Shown here: positions 8,992 through 17,264 of the stretch, piece by piece | Layout: every line of letters begins with the position of its first letter | Numbering within the stretch: the stretch's first letter is position 1 | Source of the DNA: Erwinia persicina | GTDB lineage: Bacteria; Pseudomonadota; Gammaproteobacteria; Enterobacterales; Enterobacteriaceae | Direction of reading: 5' to 3' | NCBI RefSeq assembly: GCF_014838825.1 | Contig: NZ_JACYMO010000003.1 | Span: 434,001-498,000, forward strand | Length of the DNA: 64,000 nt | Notes under the pieces: generated by a model | Databases searched by the model: none | The model's input: the letters and a program-made list of their open reading frames with translations, nothing else | What the model was told of the DNA's origin: nothing | Position numbers and translations under genes: made by a program

Positions 8992-10109
8992 GCGAGCTGG
9001 TACTGCCGATTGTGGCCATGGTATTGCTGGTGATGGGGGAGGCGCTGGTGCTGCACCGCCAGGACAGGCAGCAGGTGCAGTGGCATGATGTGGTCTTTAA
9101 CCTCAACTCCGGTCACATCATGCTGTGGCTCTTCCGCGGGCTGGAAGTCACCTGCTATGGCTATGTTGCCCTGCATTTCAGCCAGCACTGGCTGGACGCG
9201 CTGCCCACCTGGGGACTGTGGCTGTTTGCGCTGCTGGCGTGGGATTTTGCTTTTTACTGGCTGCACCGCCTGCATCATCGTTTCAGCCTGCTGTGGGCGG
9301 TACACGTGGTGCATCATCAGGGAGAGCATTTTAATCTGTCGCTCGGGGTGCGTAACTCCTGGTACTCCTCGCTGACGTCGATCCCCTTCTTCCTGCTGCT
9401 GGCGCTAGCGGGCGTGCCGCTGTCGGTCTTTGTAACCGTCTCTATTTTCCACTATACCGTGCAGCTGTTTAACCATAATGCGCTGACCCCAAAGCTGGGC
9501 TGGCTGGAGTCGGTACTGGTGACGCCAAATCATCACCGCGTGCATCACGTCTGCGACCGGGCGTATTCCGACAAGAACTTCGGTGGCAGCTTTATTTTCT
9601 GGGACAAGCTGTTTGGCACCTTTGCCCGCCTGCCGGAAACAGAATACCGTTTTGGCACTGCGGGGGAACGGGCATCGCAAAATCCCTTCTGGGCCAGCAA
9701 CCGGCCGCTGTTCCGTCTGCTTAAACTACCGTTTTCGCCGGTGAACGGTGCGGCCACGTTCCACTGTCGTGCACGGGCGCTGATCAGCGGCATGCTGCTG
9801 CTGTTTGTGCTGGTGGCCAGCTATGTGTGGATCTACGGCTACGGTTACCAGAACATCAGCAGCGAGCAGGTGACGCTGTTTATGCTGCTGGCGCTGGGGG
9901 CAGTCGCGCTGGGGGGCCTGTCAGAAGGGCGGCGCTGGAGCCCGTTACTCTGGCTGGCGGTCGGGCTGGCCTGCCCCTTCTGGTTTGCGCTGTGTCGGGA
10001 AACCGTTGAACCCTGGCTTTTCGCAGCCATGCTGGTGGCGCTGCACAGCATGGTGCTGGCGCTGGGCTGGGGGCGTCAGGCGCTGCAGGCGGAGGTGAAA
10101 CATGGCTGA
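8988..10109 (+). CDS. Di-iron fatty acid hydroxylase / sterol desaturase family protein
   Basis: A 373-residue membrane protein of the fatty-acid-hydroxylase superfamily. The eight-histidine di-iron site is visible as HRLHH (93-97), HVVHH (106-110) and HHRVHH (about 183-188). The context WAVHVVHHQGEHFNLSLGVR resembles alkylglycerol monooxygenase and SUR2-type hydroxylases more than classical sterol desaturases. A C-terminal extension from about residue 255 adds about four more hydrophobic helices, which is longer than the core family. The expected chemistry is oxygen-dependent hydroxylation or desaturation of a lipid chain. The start overlaps the PAP2 stop by four bases, and the stop lies eight bases inside the next gene. 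Confidence 0.82.
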   Translation: MSELVLPIVAMVLLVMGEALVLHRQDRQQVQWHDVVFNLNSGHIMLWLFRGLEVTCYGYVALHFSQHWLDALPTWGLWLFALLAWDFAFYWLHRLHHRFSLLWAVHVVHHQGEHFNLSLGVRNSWYSSLTSIPFFLLLALAGVPLSVFVTVSIFHYTVQLFNHNALTPKLGWLESVLVTPNHHRVHHVCDRAYSDKNFGGSFIFWDKLFGTFARLPETEYRFGTAGERASQNPFWASNRPLFRLLKLPFSPVNGAATFHCRARALISGMLLLFVLVASYVWIYGYGYQNISSEQVTLFMLLALGAVALGGLSEGRRWSPLLWLAVGLACPFWFALCRETVEPWLFAAMLVALHSMVLALGWGRQALQAEVKHG

Positions 10110-11202
10110 TTCACTCCCGCCGCTGCGCTATCCGCCGGACGGGGAACAGGCGTTCCACCGGGCATTGCAGCGCGCAGCACATCAGTATCTGTCGTCGCAT
10201 CAGGATCATCGCTTTGCCGGAGGCCGGCAGTGGCTGAAGGCCGGGCTGCTGCTGGGACTGTGTGTCTCCTGTTATCTTCTCAGCCTGTTTCAGTCCAGCC
10301 AGAGCGGTTTTTTTATCTGCTATATGCTGTTTATGCTGATGGCGATGCTGCTCAACATCAACGTTAATCACGATGCCAGCCACGGGGTCTTCAGCCGTTC
10401 GCCCCGGCTTAATCGTCTTATCAGCCGGGTAGTGACGCTGCCGCTCGGGCTGGATCCGGACTACTGGCGCGTGCGGCACGTCTATTTTCATCATGCTTAC
10501 GCCAACATTGAACATTACGATCTGGATACCGAGGAGAATGGCTTCTTCCGGCAAACGCCGTATCAGCGCTGGCGGCCCTGGATGCGCTGGCAGCATCTTT
10601 ACTGGCCGCTGATTGCCGCGCTGTCGTTACCCTATCTGACATGGGTGTTTGACTGGGCAGATCGCTGTGGAAAAACGCCGCTGGCGGATCGGCGTATGAT
10701 GCCGGGCGTTCGCGGCTGGCTGCTCTTCTGCGGCTTTAAGGTGCTGCATTTACTGCTGGTACTGGCTGTCCCGCTGTGGGCGGCAGAGCAGCAGGGGATG
10801 GGGATGGGCGTGGTGCTGTTGGCCTGGCTGTGCTGTCAGATGGTGGCGTCCCTGTTTGTGGTGTTTCTGCTGCTGGGCACGCACTGGGCCGAAGCGGAAT
10901 TTTATGAGGTGGGGCCGGACGGCACGCTGCCGCAGGGCTGGTATCGCCATAACTTTGCCACCGCCTGCGACTGGTTGCCCGAACCCGCCTGGCTAGGGCA
11001 TTTCACTGGCGGGCTGAATCTGCACCTGACGCACCATCTGTTCCCCGGCTGGCACCACCGGCATTATCCGGCGCTGGCGGCGATTATCGCCCGGCTGGCC
11101 CCAGAGCACGGTATGAATTACCGCTGTATCCGCTATCGCGAACTGCTGCGGCGTCAGCAGGTATTTCTGCGACGCATGGGCGAGCCGGAGGCGACGCGAT
11201 GA
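10102..11202 (+). CDS. Membrane fatty acid desaturase (first of a tandem pair)
   Basis: A 366-residue membrane desaturase of the acyl-lipid/acyl-CoA type. All three histidine boxes are present: HDASH (90-94), HVYFHH (about 126-131) and HLTHH (about 308-312), followed by LFPGWHHRHYP. Four or more hydrophobic helices separate the boxes in the usual order. The downstream gene is a clear paralogue. Shared blocks are LPLGLDPDYWRVRHV, EENGFFRQ and NLHLTHHLFP. It overlaps the hydroxylase by eight bases and the next desaturase by four. It presumably introduces a double bond into the product chain or its precursor. Position specificity cannot be read from the sequence. Confidence 0.85.
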   Translation: MADSLPPLRYPPDGEQAFHRALQRAAHQYLSSHQDHRFAGGRQWLKAGLLLGLCVSCYLLSLFQSSQSGFFICYMLFMLMAMLLNINVNHDASHGVFSRSPRLNRLISRVVTLPLGLDPDYWRVRHVYFHHAYANIEHYDLDTEENGFFRQTPYQRWRPWMRWQHLYWPLIAALSLPYLTWVFDWADRCGKTPLADRRMMPGVRGWLLFCGFKVLHLLLVLAVPLWAAEQQGMGMGVVLLAWLCCQMVASLFVVFLLLGTHWAEAEFYEVGPDGTLPQGWYRHNFATACDWLPEPAWLGHFTGGLNLHLTHHLFPGWHHRHYPALAAIIARLAPEHGMNYRCIRYRELLRRQQVFLRRMGEPEATR

Positions 11203-12287
11203 CGCCCCCGCCGCTGCGTTTTGCCCGTGAGAACCTGCAGTTTCACCGTGAGCTGACCCGCGCTACGCAGGTCTGGCTCGAGGCTCACGGTGAGCACCGC
11301 TTCGCCGACGGCGGGATGATCGCTAAAGTGGTGGTGCTGGTACTGCTGGCTGCGTCCTGCGGCGCGCTGGGGCTGCAACAGACGCACTGGCTGGGTTGGG
11401 CCGCCTGTCAGTTTGGCGTCAGTGTCTTTGCCATGCTGCTGGCGATCAACGTGGTCCATGACGCGTCGCATCAGGCGTTTTTCAGGTCGCGGGCCGCTAA
11501 CCGCTGGCTCAGCGTGCTGGCCGCTATTCCACTTGGTCTGGACCCGGAGTGCTGGCGGGTGCGCCACGTACTGATGCACCATGCCGGGAATAATGTCATG
11601 GGCTATGACCCGGATATGGAAGAGAACGGTATCCTGCGGCAGTCACGTTTTCAGCGCCTGCGGCCGTTAATGCGTTATCAGCGCTATTACTGGCCGCTGG
11701 TCGCGGCGCTGACGTTCCCCTATTACATCTGGCTGTTTGACTGGCTGGATCGCGCCGGGCAGACGCGCGTCGGTGCCAAAATGCGCCTGCAGGGTGTGAA
11801 GGGCTGGACGGCTTTTTTACTGGTCAAACTGGGCCATTTTTTACTGGTGCTGGCGCTGCCGTTTTGGCTGCTGCCGCCGTCACTGGGTATCGGCACCCTT
11901 GTGCTGGTCTATCTGGCCTGCCAGATGATGGCTTCGCTGGTGTTTGTCATGCTGATCCTCGGAACGCACTGGGCAAAAGGCAACAGCTATCTGCCCACGG
12001 AACAGGGCAAACTGTCGCACAGTCGCTACAGCCATCTGTTCGCCACGACCTGCGACTGGCTGACCCGGCCACGCTGGCTGGGGTACTGGCTGGGGGGGAT
12101 GAATCTCCATCTGACGCATCACCTGTTTCCGCACTGGTGTCACCGCCACTATCCGGTGCTGGCCGGGATCATTGCCACCGTTGCAGCGCGTTATGGGTAT
12201 GATTATCAGTGCCTGACCCTGAGCCAGTTGCTGAGTTCCCAGCAGCAATTTTTACAGCAGCTGGGAAATGACCACAGTGAAAAATGA
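11199..12287 (+). CDS. Membrane fatty acid desaturase (second of a tandem pair)
   Basis: A 362-residue paralogue of the preceding desaturase and the last gene of the operon. The histidine boxes are HDASH (87-91), HVLMHH (about 122-127) and HLTHH (about 304-308), followed by LFPHWCHRHYP. Relative to its neighbour, the box-two tail reads AGNNVMGYD instead of AYANIEHYD, so one histidine (the NIEH position) is lost. This may mark a different substrate or regioselectivity. The N-terminal region and the spacing between boxes are otherwise conserved, so a tandem duplication followed by divergence is likely. No terminator is evident before surE, 166 bases downstream. Confidence 0.85.
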   Translation: MTPPPLRFARENLQFHRELTRATQVWLEAHGEHRFADGGMIAKVVVLVLLAASCGALGLQQTHWLGWAACQFGVSVFAMLLAINVVHDASHQAFFRSRAANRWLSVLAAIPLGLDPECWRVRHVLMHHAGNNVMGYDPDMEENGILRQSRFQRLRPLMRYQRYYWPLVAALTFPYYIWLFDWLDRAGQTRVGAKMRLQGVKGWTAFLLVKLGHFLLVLALPFWLLPPSLGIGTLVLVYLACQMMASLVFVMLILGTHWAKGNSYLPTEQGKLSHSRYSHLFATTCDWLTRPRWLGYWLGGMNLHLTHHLFPHWCHRHYPVLAGIIATVAARYGYDYQCLTLSQLLSSQQQFLQQLGNDHSEK

Positions 12288-12453
12288 CCGGGGCAGGCTG
12301 TAAGGGCCGCCCTTCCTCCTTCGGTTAACCAGACATTTACACCTACCACTCCCTCGTGCATCCAGCTAAAATGTTTTCAGCCACACCTCTTCCCAGTCAT
12401 TCGATGTTATCTGCAGGGAAAGGTGATCAAATTTATCAACAGGTTAGGTGACA
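12288..12453 (+). other. Right-hand junction between the lipid operon and surE
   Basis: These 166 bases hold no gene. I see no tRNA, integrase, insertion sequence or direct repeat matching the left junction (4077-4265). In E. coli surE is translated directly after truD, so this stretch must now supply surE leader sequence. AGGTTAGGTG at 12441-12450 is the ribosome site for surE. A convincing promoter is not visible. Confidence 0.5.
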
Positions 12454-13215
12454 ATGCGCATTTTGCTGAGTAACGATGACGGTATCCACGCGCCAGGCAT
12501 TCAGACGCTGGCGAAAGCGCTACGTGAATTTGCCGAAGTGCAGGTGGTTGCTCCGGACCGCAATCGTAGCGGGGCATCGAACTCTCTGACGCTGGAAACA
12601 CCCCTGCGAACCTTTAACTATCCCAATGGTGATATAGCGGTCGAGATGGGTACGCCAACCGACTGCGTCTATCTGGGCGTCAATACCCTGATGCGGCCTA
12701 AGCCGGATATTGTCGTTTCAGGAATTAATGCCGGCCCTAATCTGGGGGATGATGTGATTTACTCTGGTACGGTGGCCGCTGCTATGGAAGGGCGGCATCT
12801 GGGACTACCGGCGTTGGCGGTCTCTCTCAACGGGCATCTGCACTACGACACGGCCGCTGCCGTCACCTGCTCAATCCTGAAAGCCTTGCTGCGCGAGCCA
12901 CTGCGTACCGGACGCATCCTTAATATCAATGTTCCGGATCTGCCTCTTGACCAGATAAAGGGGATCCGTGTTACCCGCTGTGGCAGCCGTCATCCCAGCG
13001 ATCAGGCCATCCCACAGCAGGATCCGCGCGGTAATACGATGTACTGGATCGGCCCACCGGGTGAAAAGCTGGATGCCGGCCCGGATACCGATTTCGCCGC
13101 TATTGATGAAGGCTATGTGTCCGTTACCGCTTTGCATGTTGACCTGACTGCTCACCCCGCGCAGGAGGTCGTCTCTTCCTGGTTAGACAGCGTTGAGGTC
13201 AACCGCGAATGGTGA
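12454..13215 (+). CDS. surE: 5'/3'-nucleotidase SurE
   Basis: SurE is a metal-dependent nucleoside monophosphatase and exopolyphosphatase linked to stationary-phase survival. The N-terminal [15 protein letters not shown] carries the metal-binding Asp pair at residues 8-9. Further ligand motifs are [11 protein letters not shown] (about 37-47) and [19 protein letters not shown] (about 89-107). The length of 253 residues equals E. coli. ATG 12454 is chosen because AGGTTAGGTG precedes it and it gives the conserved N-terminus. A GTG six bases earlier is also in frame. It overlaps pcm by seven bases. Confidence 0.97.
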   Translation: MRILLSNDDGIHAPGIQTLAKALREFAEVQVVAPDRNRSGASNSLTLETPLRTFNYPNGDIAVEMGTPTDCVYLGVNTLMRPKPDIVVSGINAGPNLGDDVIYSGTVAAAMEGRHLGLPALAVSLNGHLHYDTAAAVTCSILKALLREPLRTGRILNINVPDLPLDQIKGIRVTRCGSRHPSDQAIPQQDPRGNTMYWIGPPGEKLDAGPDTDFAAIDEGYVSVTALHVDLTAHPAQEVVSSWLDSVEVNREW

Positions 13216-13835
13216 GTGGGCGCATAGAGACGTTGCTGGCACAGCTGCGCCAGCAGGGTATTGACGACGAGCGATTGCTGAAGGCCATTGAAGAGGTGCC
13301 GCGTGAGCGCTTTGTTGATGAGGCTTTTGAGCATAAAGCCTGGGAAAATATGGCGCTGCCGATAGGTTCCGGGCAGACGATTTCTCAGCCTTATATGGTC
13401 GCAAAAATGACGTCGCTGCTGGCGCTCACGCCTTCGTCACGCGTGCTGGAAATTGGCACCGGATCCGGCTATCAGACCGCCATTCTGGCGCACCTTGTCG
13501 GGCACGTCTGTTCGGTAGAGCGGATCAAAGGCTTACAGTGGCAAGCCAAGCGTCGCCTGAAGCAGCTTGACCTGCATAATGTCTCGACCCGGCACGGCGA
13601 TGGCTGGCTGGGCTGGCCGTCACGGGGGCCGTTTGACGCGATCATCGTCACCGCGGCACCGCCAGAAATCCCGCAGGCGCTGATGTCACAGCTTGATGAG
13701 GGCGGTGTGATGGTGCTGCCCGTCGGGGAAGAGCAGCAGGTCCTGCAGCGCATTCGCCGCATCGGTGATGAGTTCATTATCGACACGGTTGAGCCCGTCC
13801 GTTTTGTCCCACTGGTTCAGGGGGATCTCGCCTGA
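13209..13835 (+). CDS. pcm: Protein-L-isoaspartate O-methyltransferase
   Basis: Pcm methylates L-isoaspartyl residues in damaged proteins so that they can revert to aspartate. The S-adenosylmethionine-binding motif [14 protein letters not shown] lies at about 80-93. The substrate loop [15 protein letters not shown] is at about 56-70, and [13 protein letters not shown] near 146-158. It has 208 residues, the E. coli length and almost the same sequence. The start overlaps surE, as is usual in enterobacteria. nlpD and rpoS follow in the same direction. Confidence 0.97.
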   Translation: MVSGRIETLLAQLRQQGIDDERLLKAIEEVPRERFVDEAFEHKAWENMALPIGSGQTISQPYMVAKMTSLLALTPSSRVLEIGTGSGYQTAILAHLVGHVCSVERIKGLQWQAKRRLKQLDLHNVSTRHGDGWLGWPSRGPFDAIIVTAAPPEIPQALMSQLDEGGVMVLPVGEEQQVLQRIRRIGDEFIIDTVEPVRFVPLVQGDLA

Positions 13836-13995
13836 TCGCCATAACCAGGATATTTCTATACAACTGTTTCGTGGCACCCTGCCTGTGATATTGCTAGTAT
13901 CTGACTGAATTTGCGCATGCGGGCCCGGTTGCCGTCAGTCATGCTGCTGTTATGAAGTTTTTTTTCGTCAAAGTGTTGCCGTTATGGGGGATTAA

Positions 13996-15117
13996 ATGAG
14001 CACGGGAAGCCCAGTATTTAAGTTACGCCGTCTTGCGGCCGTTTCATTAGTAGGATTTTGGCTGGCAGGCTGTTCCAGCAGCGATAATGCGCAGGCCCCC
14101 ATCAGCTCCGTTGGCGGAAATGACTCCGGCATGATGAGCAGCAATGCTGGTAATTCCGGTAATGCAGGTATGGTCAGCAATGGCGGTGGCGGCAACAGCG
14201 GTTTAGTGCCTTCGGCGCGCCCCCCTGCTTCAGGCGGAGGGATGGTAGCTTCATCCTCAGCGGGCCAGAATCAAAATGTGGTCACTGAAAATGGTCGTAT
14301 TGTGTACAACCGTAGTTATGGGAATATTCCGAAAGGTAGCTATGGCGGCGACACCTATACGGTTAAACGGGGTGATACACTCTTCTATATTGCCTGGATA
14401 ACCGGTAACGATTTCCGCGATCTGGCCCAGCGCAATAATGTCGCGGCGCCTTATGGGCTCAACGTTGGCCAGCAATTACAGGTGGCTAATGGTTCCGGCA
14501 CGCCGATTACCGGCGGTAATGCGGTGACGGCAGCGGATGCAAACGCAGGCGGAATGACGACGGCATCCTCTGGTTCACAAATGACTGCCGGAACGGTTGC
14601 ACACCAACCGGTAATTACGTATTCTGAGGATTCAGGTACACCAAGTGAAGGCAAAATGCTGCCTTCGTCCGGGAAAACTGCTGCAACGACAACAGTTCCG
14701 GTTACCGCCCCGACCGTGAGTAGTACAACAGACAGCACCACGCCCGTGGGCAGCTGGCGTTGGCCGACAGACGGTAAAATTATCGATAACTTCTCTGCTT
14801 CCGAAGGCGGAAATAAAGGTATCGATATTGCGGGCTCGCGCGGTCAGTCCGTCATTTCCACCGCCTCCGGTCGTGTGGTCTATGCCGGTAACGCTCTGCG
14901 CGGTTACGGTAATTTGATTATCATCAAACATAATGATGACTACCTGAGTGCGTATGCCCACAACGATTCGATGCTGGTCCGTGAACAACAAGAAGTGAAA
15001 GCGGGTCAGAAGATTGCCACAATGGGTAGTACCGGCACGAGTTCGGTTAGATTGCACTTTGAAATTCGTTACAAGGGGAAATCCGTAAATCCGTTGCGTT
15101 ACTTACCGCAACGTTAA
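13996..15117 (+). CDS. nlpD: Outer-membrane lipoprotein NlpD, amidase activator
   Basis: NlpD activates the amidase AmiC for septal peptidoglycan splitting. A lipobox LAGC ends at Cys26. It is followed by a long Gly/Ser/Asn-rich linker (about 30-110), a LysM domain beginning [15 protein letters not shown] (about 119-165), a second linker, and a C-terminal LytM domain. The LytM zinc site is degenerate: the canonical HxGxD is NKGID here, as expected for an activator rather than a peptidase. It has 373 residues (E. coli 379). In related bacteria the main rpoS promoter lies inside nlpD. I did not locate it by motif. Confidence 0.95.
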   Translation: MSTGSPVFKLRRLAAVSLVGFWLAGCSSSDNAQAPISSVGGNDSGMMSSNAGNSGNAGMVSNGGGGNSGLVPSARPPASGGGMVASSSAGQNQNVVTENGRIVYNRSYGNIPKGSYGGDTYTVKRGDTLFYIAWITGNDFRDLAQRNNVAAPYGLNVGQQLQVANGSGTPITGGNAVTAADANAGGMTTASSGSQMTAGTVAHQPVITYSEDSGTPSEGKMLPSSGKTAATTTVPVTAPTVSSTTDSTTPVGSWRWPTDGKIIDNFSASEGGNKGIDIAGSRGQSVISTASGRVVYAGNALRGYGNLIIIKHNDDYLSAYAHNDSMLVREQQEVKAGQKIATMGSTGTSSVRLHFEIRYKGKSVNPLRYLPQR

Positions 15118-15167
15118 GCCGGCAGAACCCTGGTGTTCTGCCCTGAGATCACGGGTAGGAGCCGCTT

Positions 15168-16160
15168 ATGAGCCAGAATACGCTGAAAGTTAATGATTTA
15201 AATGAAGACGCGGAATTCGACGAAAACGGAGCTGAGGTTTTTGATGAGAAAGCACTTGTCGGAAATGAACCTGGTGATAACGACTTAGCTGAAGAAGAGC
15301 TGTTATCACAGGGCGCAACCCAGCGCGTACTGGATGCGACGCAGCTCTACTTAGGGGAGATTGGTTACTCTCCATTGCTTACGGCCGAGGAAGAAGTTTT
15401 CTTTGCTCGTCGTGCACTCCGTGGGGACGTGCCTTCGCGTCGCCGCATGATCGAAAGTAACCTGCGTCTGGTCGTGAAGATTGCCCGTCGTTACAGCAAT
15501 CGTGGTCTGGCACTGCTTGACCTGATTGAAGAAGGTAACCTGGGCCTGATCCGCGCCGTCGAGAAGTTTGACCCTGAAAGAGGGTTCCGCTTCTCAACGT
15601 ATGCCACATGGTGGATTCGTCAGACGATTGAACGGGCGATAATGAATCAAACCCGAACGATTCGCCTGCCGATTCATATCGTGAAAGAACTGAATGTTTA
15701 TCTGCGTACCGCGCGTGAACTTTCCCACAAGCTTGACCATGAGCCGAGTGCGGAAGAGATCGCCGAACAGTTAGATAAGCCTGTTGATGATGTCAGCCGG
15801 ATGCTGCGCCTCAACGAACGCATTACTTCGGTTGATACGCCTCTGGGCGGTGATTCCGAGAAAGCGCTGCTGGACATCCTGGCCGATGATAAAGATAACG
15901 GCCCGGAAGATACCACGCAGGACGATGATATGAAGCAAAGCATCGTTAAATGGTTGTTCGAACTGAACGCCAAGCAGCGCGAAGTGTTGGCACGTCGTTT
16001 CGGACTGTTAGGTTATGAAGCGGCCACATTGGAAGATGTGGGTCGCGAAATCGGTCTGACCCGTGAGCGTGTTCGCCAGATTCAGGTTGAAGGATTGCGC
16101 CGCCTGCGTGAGATTTTGCAGGCTCAGGGATTGAATATTGAAGCGCTGTTCCGCGAATAA
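15168..16160 (+). CDS. rpoS: RNA polymerase sigma factor RpoS (sigma-38)
   Basis: RpoS is the general stress and stationary-phase sigma factor. The 330-residue protein matches E. coli RpoS in length. An acidic N-terminus (region 1.1) precedes [16 protein letters not shown] (region 1.2). Region 2 contains [18 protein letters not shown], and region 4 contains [20 protein letters not shown], the -35 recognition helix-turn-helix. A GTAGGAG ribosome site precedes the ATG. It lies 50 bases after nlpD. A strong terminator follows, so transcripts from nlpD end here. Confidence 0.98.
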   Translation: MSQNTLKVNDLNEDAEFDENGAEVFDEKALVGNEPGDNDLAEEELLSQGATQRVLDATQLYLGEIGYSPLLTAEEEVFFARRALRGDVPSRRRMIESNLRLVVKIARRYSNRGLALLDLIEEGNLGLIRAVEKFDPERGFRFSTYATWWIRQTIERAIMNQTRTIRLPIHIVKELNVYLRTARELSHKLDHEPSAEEIAEQLDKPVDDVSRMLRLNERITSVDTPLGGDSEKALLDILADDKDNGPEDTTQDDDMKQSIVKWLFELNAKQREVLARRFGLLGYEAATLEDVGREIGLTRERVRQIQVEGLRRLREILQAQGLNIEALFRE

Positions 16161-16221
16161 TTTACGCGGATCCTGTTGTGCGGTACAGCGTACAACGGCC
16201 TGATAAACAGTAATGCCTGAG

Positions 16222-16249
16222 ACGGTGACTTCGGTCACCGTTTTTTTTT
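16222..16249 (+). terminator. Intrinsic terminator of rpoS
   Basis: ACGGTGAC (16222-16229) pairs with GTCACCGT (16234-16241) around a TTCG tetraloop. A run of nine T residues (16241-16249) follows. This is a textbook strong terminator. It also insulates rpoS from convergent narL. Confidence 0.92.
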
Positions 16250-16263
16250 GGCTGCTGATAACC

Positions 16264-16935
16264 TCAGACTTCACCACACTGCAGTGCCCACACTGCGGCT
16301 TCAACCCTGGACTTCATCTGCAGCTTTTTCAGCAGATGCTTCACATGTACCTTGACGGTGCTCTCACTAATACCTAAACGACGGGCGATCAGCTTGTTAC
16401 TCATCCCCTGTGCAATCAGCCTGAGTACGTCCCGCTCCCGCGTCGTGAACTCGGGGTTACCGGTCTGTCGCGGAGAGCGCTGCTGCCGGAGGCTGGCCGC
16501 CAGCACGGGTGGGAGGGTGTCACTCAGCACCAGCTCACCGGCGGCGGCCCGGTGCAGGCATTCCAGTAGCGCCTCTGGCTCCATATCTTTCAGCAGGTAA
16601 CCATCGGCTCCCCGCTTCAGCGCATTAATCACATCGTCTTCATAGTCTGAAACGCTGAACACGACAATATGGCCACAGGCATCGATGGCCCGCAGCTGTT
16701 CCAGCGTTTCCAGCCCGTTCATGCCGGGCATATTCAGATCGAGCAGGATCAGATCCACTTCATGCTGTTCTGCCAGCCTGACGCCGTCCACGCCATTGCT
16801 GGCCTCAGCGACCACCTTCAGCCGCGCGTCAAGACCGATAAGCTGTTTCAGACCGTTACGGATCATCGGATGGTCGTCGATCAATAAAACACTGGCCGGT
16901 TTCGTTGAAAGTACCTGCGTAAGCTGTGTTGTCAT
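16264..16935 (-). CDS. narL: Nitrate/nitrite response regulator NarL
   Basis: NarL is a response regulator that activates nitrate respiration and represses alternative anaerobic pathways. The receiver domain has the acidic pair in LLIDDHP and the phospho-acceptor Asp66 in [17 protein letters not shown]. The C-terminal LuxR-type helix-turn-helix is [35 protein letters not shown]. The ATG at 16935 gives 223 residues (E. coli 216). AGGA lies eight bases upstream. It diverges from narK. No sensor gene (narX) is adjacent, unlike E. coli narXL, so an unlinked NarX or NarQ must supply the signal. Confidence 0.95.
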   Translation of the reverse strand: MTTQLTQVLSTKPASVLLIDDHPMIRNGLKQLIGLDARLKVVAEASNGVDGVRLAEQHEVDLILLDLNMPGMNGLETLEQLRAIDACGHIVVFSVSDYEDDVINALKRGADGYLLKDMEPEALLECLHRAAAGELVLSDTLPPVLAASLRQQRSPRQTGNPEFTTRERDVLRLIAQGMSNKLIARRLGISESTVKVHVKHLLKKLQMKSRVEAAVWALQCGEV

Positions 16936-17264
16936 CCTCTTTTCCTGCTGATGGTGGGGGGGCGTTCCGTCTCTCAAGGTGAAGTTTTAACCTGCGGATT
17001 GTCACTGATTCAGAACATCATGCCCATACCTATTTTGTGGTAATACCGAATAGCCAGCCTGTACCTGCCGCATTATCCCTGGCAAAAAAAAGTTACCCAA
17101 GAATATGAATTATATGGCTTATTTTACTCATTTTCGCTGACTCTTAGGAAGTATCCTCATTCTGTGGCCGGCTTATCACCTGCCATCGGGTTGATACACG
17201 TCAAGTCAGACCGCGCAGGAGGTGTTCAGGATAGGCTGGTTATTACACAGCTATTGAGAAAATT
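16936..17264. promoter_or_regulatory. narL-narK divergent control region
   Basis: These 329 bases carry no gene. They hold an FNR-type palindrome near the narK side (17191-17204). At 17027-17033 there is one TACCTAT match to the NarL heptamer (TACYYMT). The single heptamer is short enough to arise by chance. The arrangement fits anaerobic, nitrate-responsive control of narK-narGHJI. Confidence 0.6.
17191..17204 (+). promoter_or_regulatory. FNR-binding site upstream of narK
   Basis: TTGATACACGTCAA matches the FNR consensus TTGAT-N4-ATCAA at nine of ten fixed positions. The deviation is G for A in the second half-site. Its centre lies 67 bases before the narK start, consistent with a class II activator site near -41.5 of a promoter with a leader of about 25 bases. 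Confidence 0.8.
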
